A DNA stretch of 64,000 nucleotides from positions 2,483,782 to 2,547,781 of the forward strand of contig JAJEKV010000094.1 of the NCBI GenBank assembly GCA_021234155.1, in the 5' to 3' direction. Position 1 is the first letter of the stretch, and each line of letters begins with the position of its first letter. A model generated the notes under the pieces. It was not told the DNA's origin. It ran no database searches and was given only the letters and a program-made list of their open reading frames with translations. The DNA comes from Isoetes taiwanensis. Its lineage: Eukaryota > Streptophyta > Lycopodiopsida > Isoetales > Isoetaceae. A program made the position numbers and the translations under genes. Of this stretch, positions 1 through 12,257 are shown one piece after another.

Positions 1-302
1 AGTAGTTGCAGCGGATGGGAAGAGGGCCATGCCCTCTAGTACTGGTTGATTTGAGGGCGGACGCTCGTATCCTTCTGTTTGTGAAGAGGAAGAGGTCAAG
101 GTTGCTTTGACCATAGTACAAAGACATCATCTTATGATGGCTTCCAGCTTGGTGATTGCTACAAATGTGCTAATTCTTCCTACTTAATCCATTTGGGATT
201 CTGTGGTAAAATTCTTCCTATCAGGCCTATTGTGGAGCCTCAAATAAATGTAATCCATTTACTATTAATATAAAAATCTTACCCTCAAAAAAAAAAAAAA
301 AA
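1..302 (+). mobile_element. Possible 3' end of a retroposed sequence with poly(A) tail
   Basis: The stretch ends in a pure A run of about 16 at roughly 286-301, shortly after an AATAAA-like signal near 243. That is the usual shape of a LINE or retrocopy 3' end. No coding frame is recognisable and the window cuts off the 5' side, so the element type cannot be named. Confidence 0.3.
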
Positions 303-2804
303 CCCGGCCTGAACTAGCAAACGCTAGACCAGCATCTGCCTCGGTCAATCCCTTGGCAGTATTATCATCCTAATATCTAAACTGGGCAAGCCAGTCTAGA
401 CTAGTACCTCTTTTCCCAAAGCCTAAATAATTTGAAGACCATTATTTATGCACTAGAATCATTATAAATTAGAAGTAATTCATCTGCTACAATATTCAAT
501 TCGAATTATGTGCAGTTACATAGACTGTAAACTCTATGTACCATAGTTTGAACATTATGCCCAGAACTTGGCATGGATACAATTGAGCCAAAAGGATCTT
601 ACCATATGTATCAGTAATCTAAAATAGTTGTCTTACTAAATCACTTTGAATACGTAGATCGTCAATATTGCAGCCCATATTCCAATGGACAGACAGCTCC
701 AAACCACTGTCTATGTCTTTTTTCGATATTCCACATCCTTCAAGCTAAAGCCAACTCTAACAGCAAAATAAACACAATTGGAGGAGAGAACCCGTACCTG
801 CAGCCAACCAATACACAATTAGCATGATAATGGTAAATGTGCAAGGGCCAAAAGGTACATTGGGTCTCTCAGTTTATCACTGATCACCAATTGTATCCTT
901 TTGCCCTGAGGTGAACATTAACAAGAATGGAAACTGGAATATCAACGTTTTTAGTATTATAAATTTCCAAATTAATCTCGAGTTTTGTATCATAATGTAT
1001 AAGATTTTAGACATTTAGCTCTTCCCGAATCAACCTCAAATGATTAAATTATCCACCTTTAAGTCTTACAATCTCAGCATATAGCAATATATAGTCCATC
1101 TAGCATTATATAGAATTATCCCAGAGAAGCATTTTTCACTTGAAAAGCCTCGGTAGCATAAGGAATGATATAGAAAGATGTATCCAAAAAGTCAGTAAGC
1201 ATAAGCTTTAGAATCTTATATTCTTGGCTGCTATAGAACCCTATAATGTAGGCTTGAACATAAGGTCTAGAAATCTTGGTCCTGTAAACCCATATATGCC
1301 AGCAATTATCATTGCAATTTGAATGCTACAGAAGCATAAATATGGTTGCTTTTAAACAAATAGTCACATGTAACATAATCATATGAGACAAAAAAAAATT
1401 TCACTCTAGTAATATCTAGAAATAATGAAGAACCTGGTATTTTGAAGTCACATATGTTATCCCAATGACTGCAACAATTTGTACAGGAACATATCCATAC
1501 TACTATGGAACTTCAAACAAAGCTACTGCTTTTGTACAGCCTTCTAGCCCCCGTGTGGCATGACATCACCATAGGATGATGGCATCTTGGTCTTCAATGA
1601 GAATCATAAATCGTGATTCAAAAGCCCCCTTTATTTATGTTGTTATGCTCAACAATCACTAAGGCCGAAATACCCATCTGCTCTATTATCCGCACTCACA
1701 TCCTTGCATTACTGATTTTATGACATTGCCATGAATGCCGAAGCTAACACTCACATCCTTGCATTACTGATTTTATGCCATTGCCATGAATGCCGAAGCT
1801 AACAGCATGTAAGTATCACTTGTATCATTCTGTAGTATAAAGTATACAACTGATATATGTTCCTTTTTATGCCATAATCCAAGCTAGAACTTGTATGCTT
1901 GTTTCGGCCAAGCCCATGCCATCACTTATACACATGATTTTCTTTTCCTCACTGTGTGATCTGACAAGCCCTTTGTGCGGCCATTTTAGCGCTTCCGCTT
2001 CGCTATTACTGAGCAAAAGCCCCAAGTATAACCAGGCAAGAAATCCAGCGATTCTTTGCACAGATTTATGCTTGAATAGATTCGAAATGAAATACAGAGG
2101 TCTACCTGTTTTCCCTATTGCAAGCAACAACCTTAAATGCATTACTAGGCTAAAAAACTAATAAGCCTATTCTATGGCACAGAATATATAATACAGAAAT
2201 CCAACTTGCTTGAATCCGGATTAGGGATCATTGTCGATATGGCTTGGATCTTGCCATATTGCCTATTTGGCAAATACATGCCAGCAAAAAGCTCTACGAT
2301 CCTGTAGGAAGCTGCAGAAGTCGGATCAGGGTTTCACTAGCCCGATTGTGCCGTAAAAAAACCTTCCAGAAGCAGTCTAGCATGCCATTTTTTTTGCAGA
2401 CGACCAAGCTTGGCCTTTGAAAAATTGTTCTTTTAGTAAAAGTAACTCTGTAAACTGCCATCTTCGGCCATCTTCAGATATATAGGCGGCCAGTTAGGCC
2501 ACTCTAGGCTATTGCGCCATGTCTCCATCGTAAATCACAGCCCTAGCATAACACAATTCTACTTTTCTTTAACCTTAAGCCATAACGGACTATAGGTCAA
2601 ATGCAACCATGGGCAAATTATTCAATCGACATGCCATTTCCACTTAGTCCATTGGTCTTCAAATAATTTGGCCATGGAACTATACACCTCAAATTTTAAA
2701 ATTTCGAAAATTATGTAGTAATGCGTATGCTTCCTAGCACATTCAAATTCTCTAGCATAAAAAACAATCTCAAGATATTTGAAGCTTAATTGCTTGATTA
2801 AAAC
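303..2804. other. AT-rich sequence without a recognisable gene
   Basis: About 2.5 kb with only short, overlapping frames on both strands (for example around 1867-2161) that lack domains, splice logic or codon bias. Apart from the 55-bp tandem duplication listed separately, I see nothing interpretable here. It is single-copy within the window and precedes the large duplicated unit. Confidence 0.6.
1693..1802. repeat. 55-bp direct tandem duplication
   Basis: A 55-bp unit beginning CACTCACATCCTTGC occurs twice back to back (1693-1747 and 1748-1802) with one visible substitution. No gene overlaps it. Confidence 0.9.
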
Positions 2805-4889
2805 AACATATGTTTCAATCGAGCAACATATGTTTCATGTAAGCTCAAATGTTATAGTGTCATGAGTTCTAATGTCACTAGAGATCTCTGGATCACTATT
2901 GACTGTCCAAGCAAAATTGCTTACTTGAAGCAAAATAGCTTAAATAAAAAAAACCCTACCACCTTCCGTAGAGTATAACATGACCCCTGTATATAAAACT
3001 GTAATTATAGGGATGGCAAGACCCCACCATTACAGTGGGGGTAATGCCATACCCTATAGCTATTTAGCCATACATATATAGAATGTAATTAATGCAAATA
3101 CATACCTTTGCATTATTGCAATATGTATTTGTAGTAGGAACTTTCTCTTGCATCAGCCAATTTACCATTGGACATTGCCTTTTCATCATGCATAAGCATA
3201 CAAACAATATCCTAATATCCTTGTATTAAGGATTTTAGCCAAGTGGCATAATATAGCAATTGCCATATGTGTAATAATGACATCTGCCATTAATGCACGT
3301 TCTTGATGAATTATTATTCATTACCAGGGTACCCTGAATAGAATACCCTGGCATAAGCAATCTGCATAGCCTCATATGCAACCTGCACATAAATAACCAT
3401 GTAGCTTAGTCTATTTAAACAAAAAGACCAAATAACAAATGCAAAGGAAAGCTCCCAAAAGTGTTTAATCTTCAAAATCACCTAGAGCAAAGGGAGAGAG
3501 GCATACTGCTCAACCAAATCCATATGTTCTTGAAAAACAAAAAGGAAAGAAAATGCAGCAAATGCAAACTGGAATTTGGAGGGATAGCCACATTTTGGGA
3601 AGAGATTCTTGGCGGGCTACTGATCTCTCCTTAATTTGCTCGAGTTTTTTCGCGCTCGAGGCTATTCGTCGTTAATGGACCCTAAAATTAGAAAAATAGG
3701 CATAAAGCACCCCCCCAGTATCCTATGTCGGCGACAAAAAAATTGCCCCCCAATATTGTGCTTAGACCCCATGCTTGATCAATGTCTCACAATATTCTTA
3801 GTGGCAGGGAATCTGCATCATTGGAGGTGCTATCTTGACTTAAACAGATTCCTTGCATATAGAAGATGAACATGGAAAACCTAAAATTTTAGCATATTCC
3901 AAAGTCAACACATGTGTGCAACACTCTCATATTTCAATATGAAACCCCGAAGATTGGTTTGCAGCAGTGTTTTAACATCTAAGTTATTTTATTACCAGGA
4001 TCCTCAATTTTGAACCTTATGGTCTGTCCAAAAGCTTTCGCAGTCAATTGGTCGTCTAGGAGGTCATCTGCTCAACTTAGACATATTATTGCATTTTGTT
4101 GAAGAATGCATGTTTTAAGGCATTGTCCCGAGGTCTATTTTGTTTCTAATGCAGAAAATGTCTGCACTTTCACAAATGACCATCCCAACTTGGCAGAGTT
4201 CATGAGGAACCCCACCTTGAACGACTGGTGATATATTCATTAGTGTATTGACATTCCCAGTCGAATTTCAATATACAAAAACTTTAATGAGTTGAAAAAT
4301 TGATCTTTATTAAATTGTTGGATTGCATGTAGGTTAATTTCCTGATATGATGGTCATATGTTCAATATTATCTTTTGAAAGAAACACTTCAGAATCTATA
4401 AAGCAAGTAACTTTTTGAAGGAACCAAAAGTCATTATGTATATTGAAGAAGTCCATGGACACATTCGTATGATACATTCATGTATTCTTTTTTTTGGTTG
4501 GTTTCCATGAAATGAACTATTGACCCAGATGGATTGGTTCCTACAAACTGAGACCTTTAGTATAGTAAGCTAAACTACCATTCCAAGTGCACACACAAGT
4601 ATTTATGTTTGCCTCTCATCTAAACTACATATCAAAACACGACACACCCAACTAGATCAACTACAACTATTCATTGCCAAACAAGGAGAATCTAGAGGAA
4701 TATCATAAAATGTAAAGGAACCAAGGAAACCTCATAGTCTTTGAGAATTTAGGAAGCCTTTGAGAACATAGGGCATTGCCCCCCAAACTCCCCCATTCTA
4801 ACCACTAGACTAGGCATTGATTCAATGAAAAAAATGATGTTTTATACATACTTAAGGGTAAGGGCATAATTAAGATAGAATAGTGGAGA
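2805..4889. other. Gene-free stretch at the start of unit A
   Basis: No coding sequence is supported; the frame at 3636-3869 is not conserved in copy B. Two short inverted repeats are visible: one around 3015-3058 (ATAGGG and GGCAAGACCCC against GGGGGTAATGCC and CCCTAT) and one around 3327-3355 (ACCAGGGTACCC against a second CCCTGG block). The equivalent in copy B is 26365-28340. Confidence 0.5.
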
Positions 4890-5800
4890 ATGTTCTAGAA
4901 AGTTATAACTTTAAATAGTTCTACAATGTTCTACAAACTTCCAGAATGTTCTGGAATGCTCTAGATAGTTCTAACATGCTCCAATAGGTTCTAGAATGTT
5001 TTAGATTGTTCTAAAATGTTCCAGAACATTCTGATGAGTGTGATTTGAGCTGTTGGATCTGGTGGCTGTCCATTCGTGCACAAATATCCCACATGCATTT
5101 ATGCAAAAAAGAGACCCATTTTCTAGTATATAAGTGGGCCACCCACATGAGGATGGCCATTTTGGTTCATGGCTAGAATGTTCTAGAATGCTCTAGAAAG
5201 TGTCAATATTGAATGTTCTAGAAAGTTCGAGAGTCTTCTGGCTTGTTCTAGAAAGTTCTAAAATGCTCTAAAACATCGCAGAAAATTCTAGAAGGTTATA
5301 GAGAAAGTATAGAATCTTTTAAATCCAACGGAATCTAAAGGCATCTCATAAAAACTAAGGGAATCTAAGGCATCTTTATAAAACCCAAGGGAATCTAGGA
5401 GTATCCTCAAAAAACCTAAGGGAATTTAGGAGCCTAATAAAATCTAAAGGAATCTTGAAGAATTTAGACAACCTTCATTGAATTTGAAGGAACCTACATA
5501 GAATCTAACATGATCTCATATAATCTAAGGGAATCCTTATAAAATCTTGGAGAATCTAGAGCAATCTCATAAAATCTAAAAGAACCAAGGAAATGTCATA
5601 ACATCTTTGAGAAAATTTAAGAAACCTTTGAGAACTTAGGGAATCTTGATAGAATCTCGAAGAATCTAGGGAAACCATAGAATCTAAGGGAACCTAAGGC
5701 AATCTACATAGAATCTTAAGGAGTCTAGAGCAATCCTAGGATAACCTTTGAAATCTAGGAAATCTTAGGGGATTTCAAAAGAATCTTTGGGAATTTAAAC
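4890..5800. repeat. Degenerate short repeats GTTCTAGAA and GAATCTAAGG (copy A)
   Basis: Between about 4890 and 5310 the motif GTTCTAGAATG recurs many times with variable spacing. From about 5310 to 5800 the theme changes to GGAATCTAAGG/AATCTAGG. The palindromic core TTCTAGAA resembles the consensus of a heat-shock element, but the density and decay point to an old satellite-like field. A related TTCTAGAA-rich stretch lies at 61740-62190. Confidence 0.75.
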
Positions 5801-5879
5801 CGCCAAAGACATGCTAAAACAGAAATGTTCTACCCTAGGAACAAGCTAAAACTGGAACTTGCACCGTAGGACGTACTAA

Positions 5880-6000
5880 ATAGAACACACACGCAACGTG
5901 CGCACACGCACATGCACACGCCCGCATGCACGCGCGCATGCGGGCACACACGCACACGCACGCACGCACATGCACGCGCGCACACATGTGCGCGTGTCAA
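5880..6000. repeat. CA/CG alternating purine-pyrimidine microsatellite (copy A)
   Basis: A run of CACACG, GCACGC and CATGCACG steps. Alternating purine-pyrimidine DNA of this kind can adopt Z-form. Frames on both strands here are low-complexity artefacts. In copy B (about 29335-29455) the run is scrambled, as expected for poor base calling in a CG-rich simple repeat. Confidence 0.8.
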
Positions 6001-6114
6001 GCATGTGTGCGAGGACATAGCTGTTCTCGCATATCCATGGCCTCTTGAAGGTATGATCCTAGCATCCGTACATAAATCGTGCTCAAGATCACATGTAGCA
6101 ACTGGCCAGGCCTG

Positions 6115-6780
6115 ACCAACTCACCATAGTGCATCCATAATTGATCATACATTGGATAGCTTTGAAGGATATGGCATTCATCCTCAACGGCTCCCATTCT
6201 GCTCTGAGACTATTATTCTGCCATCATTCGTAGCTACATGGATGTATTCCAGTAAACCATAGAAGGAAACTCCACTTCCAAATATTTATAGGTGGGTGCC
6301 ACTTCCACATTTTGCCCCTGGTAACTGAAGGAGGGGGCCTTTGGTTGACGCAAGGACGATATGAGAACCATCAAAGTCTCGGCCGGACGCGTATATAAGT
6401 CGCCTGGCAGAATGCGTCCAGGGCATTGAGATGGCGCTGCATGTCTGCTGGAGTGTAAGCTAGGAGGTTCACATCATCAGCATATATTAGCTGCCTGATC
6501 TGGTACAGAAGATGGGCTCTGTTTCCCCATTGTCAGCAAACCAACTCTCCAATTGATCAATGTAAAGCCCAAACAATATTGGAGTATAACATGTACATTG
6601 CATTTTACAGGTCTACAGTAACCCCCAGCTGTCACAATCTTGCCCATAACTATTCTCGAAGCACATTGTCAAAGGCCTTTTCCACAAAGCAACAATATAG
6701 GTCCTTCAATCGGAGTCCGCAACGTGAAGATGTGGTCAATGGTTGAGTGTCGAGGTCTGAATCCTGCCTAGGTGAGGGCC
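6115..6780 (-). pseudogene. LINE (non-LTR retrotransposon) reverse transcriptase fragment, copy A
   Basis: On the minus strand, in order, are a finger-domain motif AGFRPRHSTIDHIFTLR (about 6730-6775), a short FGLYIDQLE segment, and the catalytic palm motif IYADDVNLL (YADD at 6473-6484) followed by AYTPADMQRHLNALDAFC. GFRP-STIDH and YADD are diagnostic of LINE reverse transcriptases. The motifs lie in different frames with stops between them, and no endonuclease domain or 3' tail is seen, so this is a dead internal fragment. It lies just outside Element 1. Confidence 0.85.
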
Positions 6781-7423
6781 TGCACCTCTGCTACCTCTGC
6801 CCAGTGAATGCCCCCTAGCTACATGCGTGTACTCGTTGAAAAAATGATGTCATTTATGGTGTTCGTTGTAATGTTTGTTTGAGCCTGTAGCTCTTTGTTT
6901 TGGCTCTTAGTACTAGCTATTGAAAATTCAGGGCATAAAATAACAATTGCTCTCAATTTTAGCAAGGTTTGGACCCTTTTATTATAGGATTCTGGACTGG
7001 TAACTACCAGTTTCTCTAAAGTTTGAACAATCACCACAATATATGGGTGATTCTATTAATCATGAAATCCTTATAAGTTATTAAGAATCAAGTTAAGGTT
7101 TAAAAGGTAGTGTTATATTGTAAAATTGAAACTTCTTCTGTTAGATACATAAGTTTAAGTAGTAGGGGGTATGCTAGACCAATTCTGGTCCACGAACCTG
7201 AAATGGTCTTCTGGACAACTTTGTTAAGTAATACTATCATATTTACGCCGATTCACAAATGAAAGCGAAGTGCGGGGCATGCAAGATTCTGTGGAAGACT
7301 ATTGTTGTGTTTTATTTGCAATGCAAGAACTACTTCAGGGGAAGATTAAGAATAAAAGGGCAACCGAAGCATTCTACTCCATTTCAGAAATCCGTCCAAC
7401 CAGAATAAGTAAGCGAACAAGTA
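6781..7423. other. Gene-free stretch before Element 1
   Basis: AT-rich DNA between the LINE fragment and the left TIR of Element 1. I see no gene, and short frames here are not conserved in copy B (30236-30843). Confidence 0.5.
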
Positions 7424-7751
7424 GGGTAAAAGCATAAAAGGGTGTACGTACATCGTACTGAATTGAAGGACGAATTTGTGCTTTTTTGGGGTACATTTTA
7501 GATGTACATCAAGATACTCTGGTTTGTCGTTTTGTGTCAGGTTTGCAATGATTGCAAGAACATCCCTGACAGTGCCCCCGAAATTCTTGGTTAACCACCG
7601 AACCACCGAACCACCGAACCAATTCGAATGGATCCGTCCCTCCCTTTCCGAAATCCCCCCCTTTCACAGGACGAACACCGAACGAATTCCAGAAGCAAAC
7701 ACATACCAATTGAATCTACAAGAAATACAAATCAATTTCAATCTATTCATG

Positions 7752-10351
7752 GAGGGTGAGAATTCCAATGGAAGTGGTGGTTCTAATCGCAAGTATGTTG
7801 ACATTGGACAGTGTTATGCCATAAAACAAATAAAGCAGCGTGTTGACAGGTCGGTGGATTGCATCCTCAGTTGCTGGCAAACGCTTCGTCCAGATCAAAG
7901 ATTAGTTTTTTGTGCTCGTTTGTTGCAAGATGACATGCTTTTTTCTTTTTTCGAACCTGTAATTGGAAATCCTTCCGAAGTTATTGTTATGAAATCAATG
8001 ATCAGAAACTTGAAAGATGGGCTTCAAGAAGTAAAGTCTGCTAATAGCAAAGATAAATGGGCTGCAAAACATTCACGGTTATCAATGATTGTTGGAAAAA
8101 AAGGAGATATAAACAAGAATGTTTTTTCAAAATTGCTAAAGATACAGCCAAGAAATTTATCCAAAGCTGCAGCAAAAAGGAAGATAATGTCATTAAGTGG
8201 AGCAAATGTATGGGCTTTGGCAGGAAGGATGCCAAGATCAAATAGAATCGATGATTCAATCAAATGTCAGGTTCGTGAATTTTGGCTTGATAATACCAAA
8301 GTTTCACCAAAGGTTAGAGATGTCATGAAGAGGAGAACACAAGCAATACAATACCTTGATATCTCACAGGTTTCCTCTTGTAATTGAATCAATTCAGTTT
8401 TGGAGATTATGTTTTCTTCCAAAATTCTTTCATGACTTTCTTCTGTATATTCTAGTTCTGTTCCGAGTGACCTGTTAATGAATACATGTGGTTTTCATGA
8501 AATGTATTGCATTTTACATTGTTTATATTTTTACATTGTTTACATAGTAGCAGAAATCTTGCAGTGATGTGCTATTAGGTACTTCTTAGATGTACATCCA
8601 TTAACACTTACATGTCCATGCAGCTGCATTTACATGTACTTGAATATCAAAATTACATCATTTTACATTTTAGTGTACTTTCAGGTAATGAAGCCAAACA
8701 AATCATACATATGTACATTAGATGTACTAATATTGTAACATTAATGTGATGTACTAATATTGTAACATTAATTAGATGTACATTAGATGTATACTAGATG
8801 TACATTGGATGTACATTAAATGTACAGTAACAGATCAGTGGAACTGTTGGCTGTACATTAGACGTACTGATGTACATTAGATGTACATTAGATGTACAGT
8901 AACAGATCAGTGGAACTGTTGGATGGACATTTTATGTACATAGAACATACATTAAATGTACAATTGTATAGTTCAATACTCTTTTGGCATCTGGTTGCCG
9001 ACATCATTTTGCTAACATGGTCTTTAATGCTTTTGTTATTGCAGTCTGAGCTTTATCAACAGTTTGTATATCAGAATCCTGATACCAAAATTCGCCTTCG
9101 ACAGTTCGAGTATCTGAAAACATGTTGTTGTGTCAAGCAAGCAGATCTGTACAGAAAGGCCTTCAATAATATGAGGAGATCTCTACATGTTAATTGCACT
9201 TGCTGCTGCAGTGTCTGTGCATCCCAGCAAAACAATGGAGTATGTCAAGCAAACAAGAAGACTTTTGATAATGTTAGTATCTTGTGGAGGTCAACAGTTT
9301 GCGAGAAATATGTGACGGATGAATGGCATAAACTAAAATGCATCAAAGGTGAATGTGATGAATGTGGAGTGAAGAAATTAGACATTTGTCCAAACGAGGA
9401 AGATGGAATTCAGAATGTCGACTGGCAAGTATATGCATATGTCAATGAGCCATCCAAAAAAGGTACATCCAGAAGGCTTAGATTAGTTGATCAGAATGAC
9501 AAAGCATCTGTTTTGTTAAAGAACATGAAAAATCAGCTTGCTAAATTTACAGATCATAACTTTACAGCACACTGGCAGAGCAAACAGTTTAAAAGATGTG
9601 TTGAGAAACTCCCGGCGTGTTGTCTGTTGTTGACTTTGCAGAGAACTACACATTGAAATCAGGGACAGAAGTGCAATCCGAGCATTGGAATCCTAATCAA
9701 ATTAGTATTTTGGTCCATATTTCAATGATGAAAATAGAAGGTAAGTTTAAAAAAAAAGTGCATTTCTATGTTTCAGATGACAGGAAGCATGACACTCATT
9801 TTGTGCAACATGGTTTTAAATTACATTTGGGGTGGCTTAAGAATAATGGAGGTGGACACATAAACCTTCATTATGTGTGGTCGGATGGTTGTGCATCTCA
9901 ATTCAAATCTGCACGGGCATGGTATGGAATCTGTAGATACCATGTTGAAAATAAAATTCGAGTGATATGGAATTTCTTTGGATCTGGCCATGGGAAAGGC
10001 ACACATGATGGCGAGGCTGGTATAGCAAAGTTGTGGCTTGAGAGCGAGCAGAGAAAACAAAATGGCATGCCAGTGACAGGTGCAACAACAGCTTGTGCAG
10101 TTTTAAGGGCCAAGGAATCGGATTGTGAAAGGGTGTTTTGGGAGGTTGGAAAAACAGATGTGAACAGGCAGCAAGCATTCAATTGCAAGACTTTACCTGG
10201 TACTCAGCAGATACATTCTGTGTCAACTATAAACCCAGCAGATCCAACAAAGTTGCTATGCAGACCACTCTCGTGCTTTTGTGATGCTTGCATGAACTTC
10301 AATTGGTTGAATTGTGAGAACATACCAGCAATTGTAGATGACATGGACTAA
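7752..10351 (+). CDS. Transposase-like protein of Element 1 (DFAENY / SDG-SQFK / HGKG family), copy A
   Basis: Putative DDE-type transposase. Exon 1 is 7752-8369 (donor GTTTCC) and exon 2 is 9045-10351 (acceptor TTGCAG). I chose the ATG at 7752 because copy B keeps it and upstream residues are low complexity. Exon 1 includes REFWLDNTKVSPKVRDVM, a conserved pre-catalytic segment. Exon 2 has a Cys-rich zinc-binding-like block (KTCCCV, NCTCCC, ECDECG), then the acidic candidates in order: VVDFAENYTLK, VWSDGCASQFK, and FGSGHGKGTHDGEAG. It ends with RPLSCFCDACMNF. A -1/+1 shift near 9616 separates the Cys-rich part from the DFAENY part. Related uncharacterised proteins with these motifs occur in animals and plants. 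The superfamily name is uncertain, and so is activity. Confidence 0.75.
8560..8960. repeat. TGTACAT palindrome cluster in transposase intron (Element 1, copy A)
   Basis: The intron of the transposase gene carries roughly twenty copies of AGATGTACAT/TGTACATTA at irregular spacing. The core TGTACA is a 6-bp palindrome. More copies lie at 10440-10520, 14270-14460 and 16225-16250, all within Element 1 and all non-coding. They may be subterminal binding sites for the element's own protein. Copy B has the same cluster at about 31985-32365. Confidence 0.75.
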
Positions 10352-10439
10352 GTCAGATCTGTGGTATTTTCCAGAAATATTGTAATACTTTGTTCATATA
10401 AAAGATAAGAACTGAACAAATTTTCATTGTACATGACAT

Positions 10440-10520
10440 GGACTTTCAGAAGTGCATTAGGTACATCAATGTACATAAGATGTACAACAGATGTACATCT
10501 TATGTGCATCTGTTGTACAT
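10440..10520. repeat. TGTACAT motif cluster downstream of transposase (Element 1)
   Basis: Short cluster including GATGTACAACAGATGTACAT just after the transposase stop, between the convergent transposase and phosphatase-like genes. It is near-identical in copy B at about 33840-33920. Confidence 0.65.
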
Positions 10521-10709
10521 TCCAGAAATATTATAAAAATTTGTTAAGTGTAAGTTGATTAGAATTGAACATAAGAAAGTTGAGTTGCATAAACATTAAA
10601 AATAGTTTCAGTCATGGCAAAGATAAGAAATGGACAGGTTTTCATGTACAAATGGTTGATATATTTATATTGTGGACATAAATACAACACACCTGAAAAT
10701 GAGCATGGC

Positions 10710-12079
10710 TCATAATTCATGGCCTAGCTTCAAAATATCAGTAGGAGCCTGATATCTTATGACTATTGCATCATGTCTTCCAGCCCGCCAAGAGGCTGAA
10801 GAGATATCCTCTAAAGCTGTAGTCCATGCGGTTTCTATAGCACGTGCCACTGGCAAACCTTTCCATCCTACATGGCCTGCATCTTCCAGGACACGTGCCT
10901 TCCCCCAATGGTTGTGCAACAAGTGATTTGCTGCCAATATACATTTCATGGTTGCTCGTTCCTCATAATTTTCAATATGGCCAACCTTTTCCCAAAGTCC
11001 AGGAACAGCAGTATAGAAGCGATAATCGGTCCCCAACCCTATGTACTTGCAGCTTGTGTTGGTTTGTATTACCTCTGGGTGCAGCAGAACTCTATCTCTT
11101 AGTTTCTTAATAGTCTTTTGTGTTTCAGTCCATTCATCTACAAAGCAAATGAAGATCACTTAATTATGTATACACACTCATAATTGTACCAATAAGAAAG
11201 ACAGTAAAAACAGAGTACTCAAGTGCAATGAACAAAAACTTTGATACATATATTCATAACATTTGAATTTGTACATCAGTCAAAGTCTGTACCAATAATG
11301 GGCCAGTCGAGAGACCAATAACATGATGGCAGTTTCTCCATTCCTTGCTCCATATATTGACTAAATTTAGGCAGCAGAGCACCCAAGTTGCTGCCATAGT
11401 TTGCCAGCAAAATCTGTTCCACCTGCTCTGATATGCTATCTGCTGCATTAGTCATTGGATGCTCTTTCACATAAACTATACCATCTTCAGCCATTTTGAA
11501 TCCATTAAGCCATGGAATGAGCTCCATGACAAGCAATCTGTCGCCAGCTAATATCGGTGTCCAAGAGAAAGGACATATGTAGCTTCTTGCAGGATTCAAA
11601 GTGGATTTGTATCTTTCGTCGTCGATCAGAACTGTATGTCCATAGTACTCTGGGTACTCTTTCCATACCACAGCTAATGGTTTCACAAACAACCCCTTTT
11701 GAGGTTCAGTAGGGTGTTTGTGTGGCAGAGTCCAACACTGCTCCTGGCTGTAAACAAACTTCAGCTTTATGGAAAAAGCTTCACAAATATGATCCACAAT
11801 TGGTTGAAGATTTTTAGAAGTGAGTGAAGACCAGATGGCAACATCAAACCCTTATCTTACAAATGCTAACAGTGATGCTAACCCTGGCCTGCAGTAAAAA
11901 AACCTATTTCCTAAATTGAATTGAAGCTCATCTTTCTGGATCTGTTGGTATCTTGAGTTAATATTTTCATTCTTGTGCACACTCTTGCCCAACATAGAAT
12001 TTAAGTCAAAGATAATGATCTTTCTCCCTGACTTAGATGATTCACTTGTCAGCAAGAAAACACTTGAGAGTCTATTCAC
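10710..12079 (-). pseudogene. FCP1/NIF-type HAD phosphatase-like protein of Element 1, copy A
   Basis: The minus-strand protein resembles the NLI-interacting-factor / FCP1 branch of the HAD phosphatases, which act on phosphoserine in RNA polymerase II tails and other proteins. In order: IIIFDLNSMLG (motif I, where the usual DxDxT is D-L-N, so the second Asp is lost), FYCRPGLASLLAFVR, GFDVAIWSS (motif II region), QEQCW, FVKPLAVVWKEYPEYYG, and TVLIDDERYKSTLNP (motif III, with the DD pair). An intron from about 11291 joins WPII to DEWTETQKT in phase, giving a C-terminal part to 10710. An in-frame TAA between AFVR and GFDV is present in both copies. I infer a captured host gene, possibly inactive as a phosphatase. 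Confidence 0.65.
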
Positions 12080-12257
12080 AATTTATAATTACATTTCAGA
12101 TTACACAATTGAGAAAATACATTGATAATTACACAATTGTTATTTGCACATGTGTAAGTGAGACAAAAAAAAAGTCATTTTTTCGTTATTTATTGAGCAC
12201 AAAGAAGCTCGGAGCATGGCTCATACAAAACTGTAATTTACAAACAAGTCAAAGAGA

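Noticed and set aside
1867-2161. Overlapping frames on both strands
   Set aside because: They have no domain, no splice context and no homologous copy in the window to test conservation.
4890-5310. Heat-shock elements (TTCTAGAA repeats)
   Set aside because: The number, decay and lack of an adjacent gene fit a degenerate repeat field rather than a functional promoter.
5830-6115. Cys/Arg-rich and His/Thr-rich frames
   Set aside because: They read through the CA/CG microsatellite and are not preserved in copy B.
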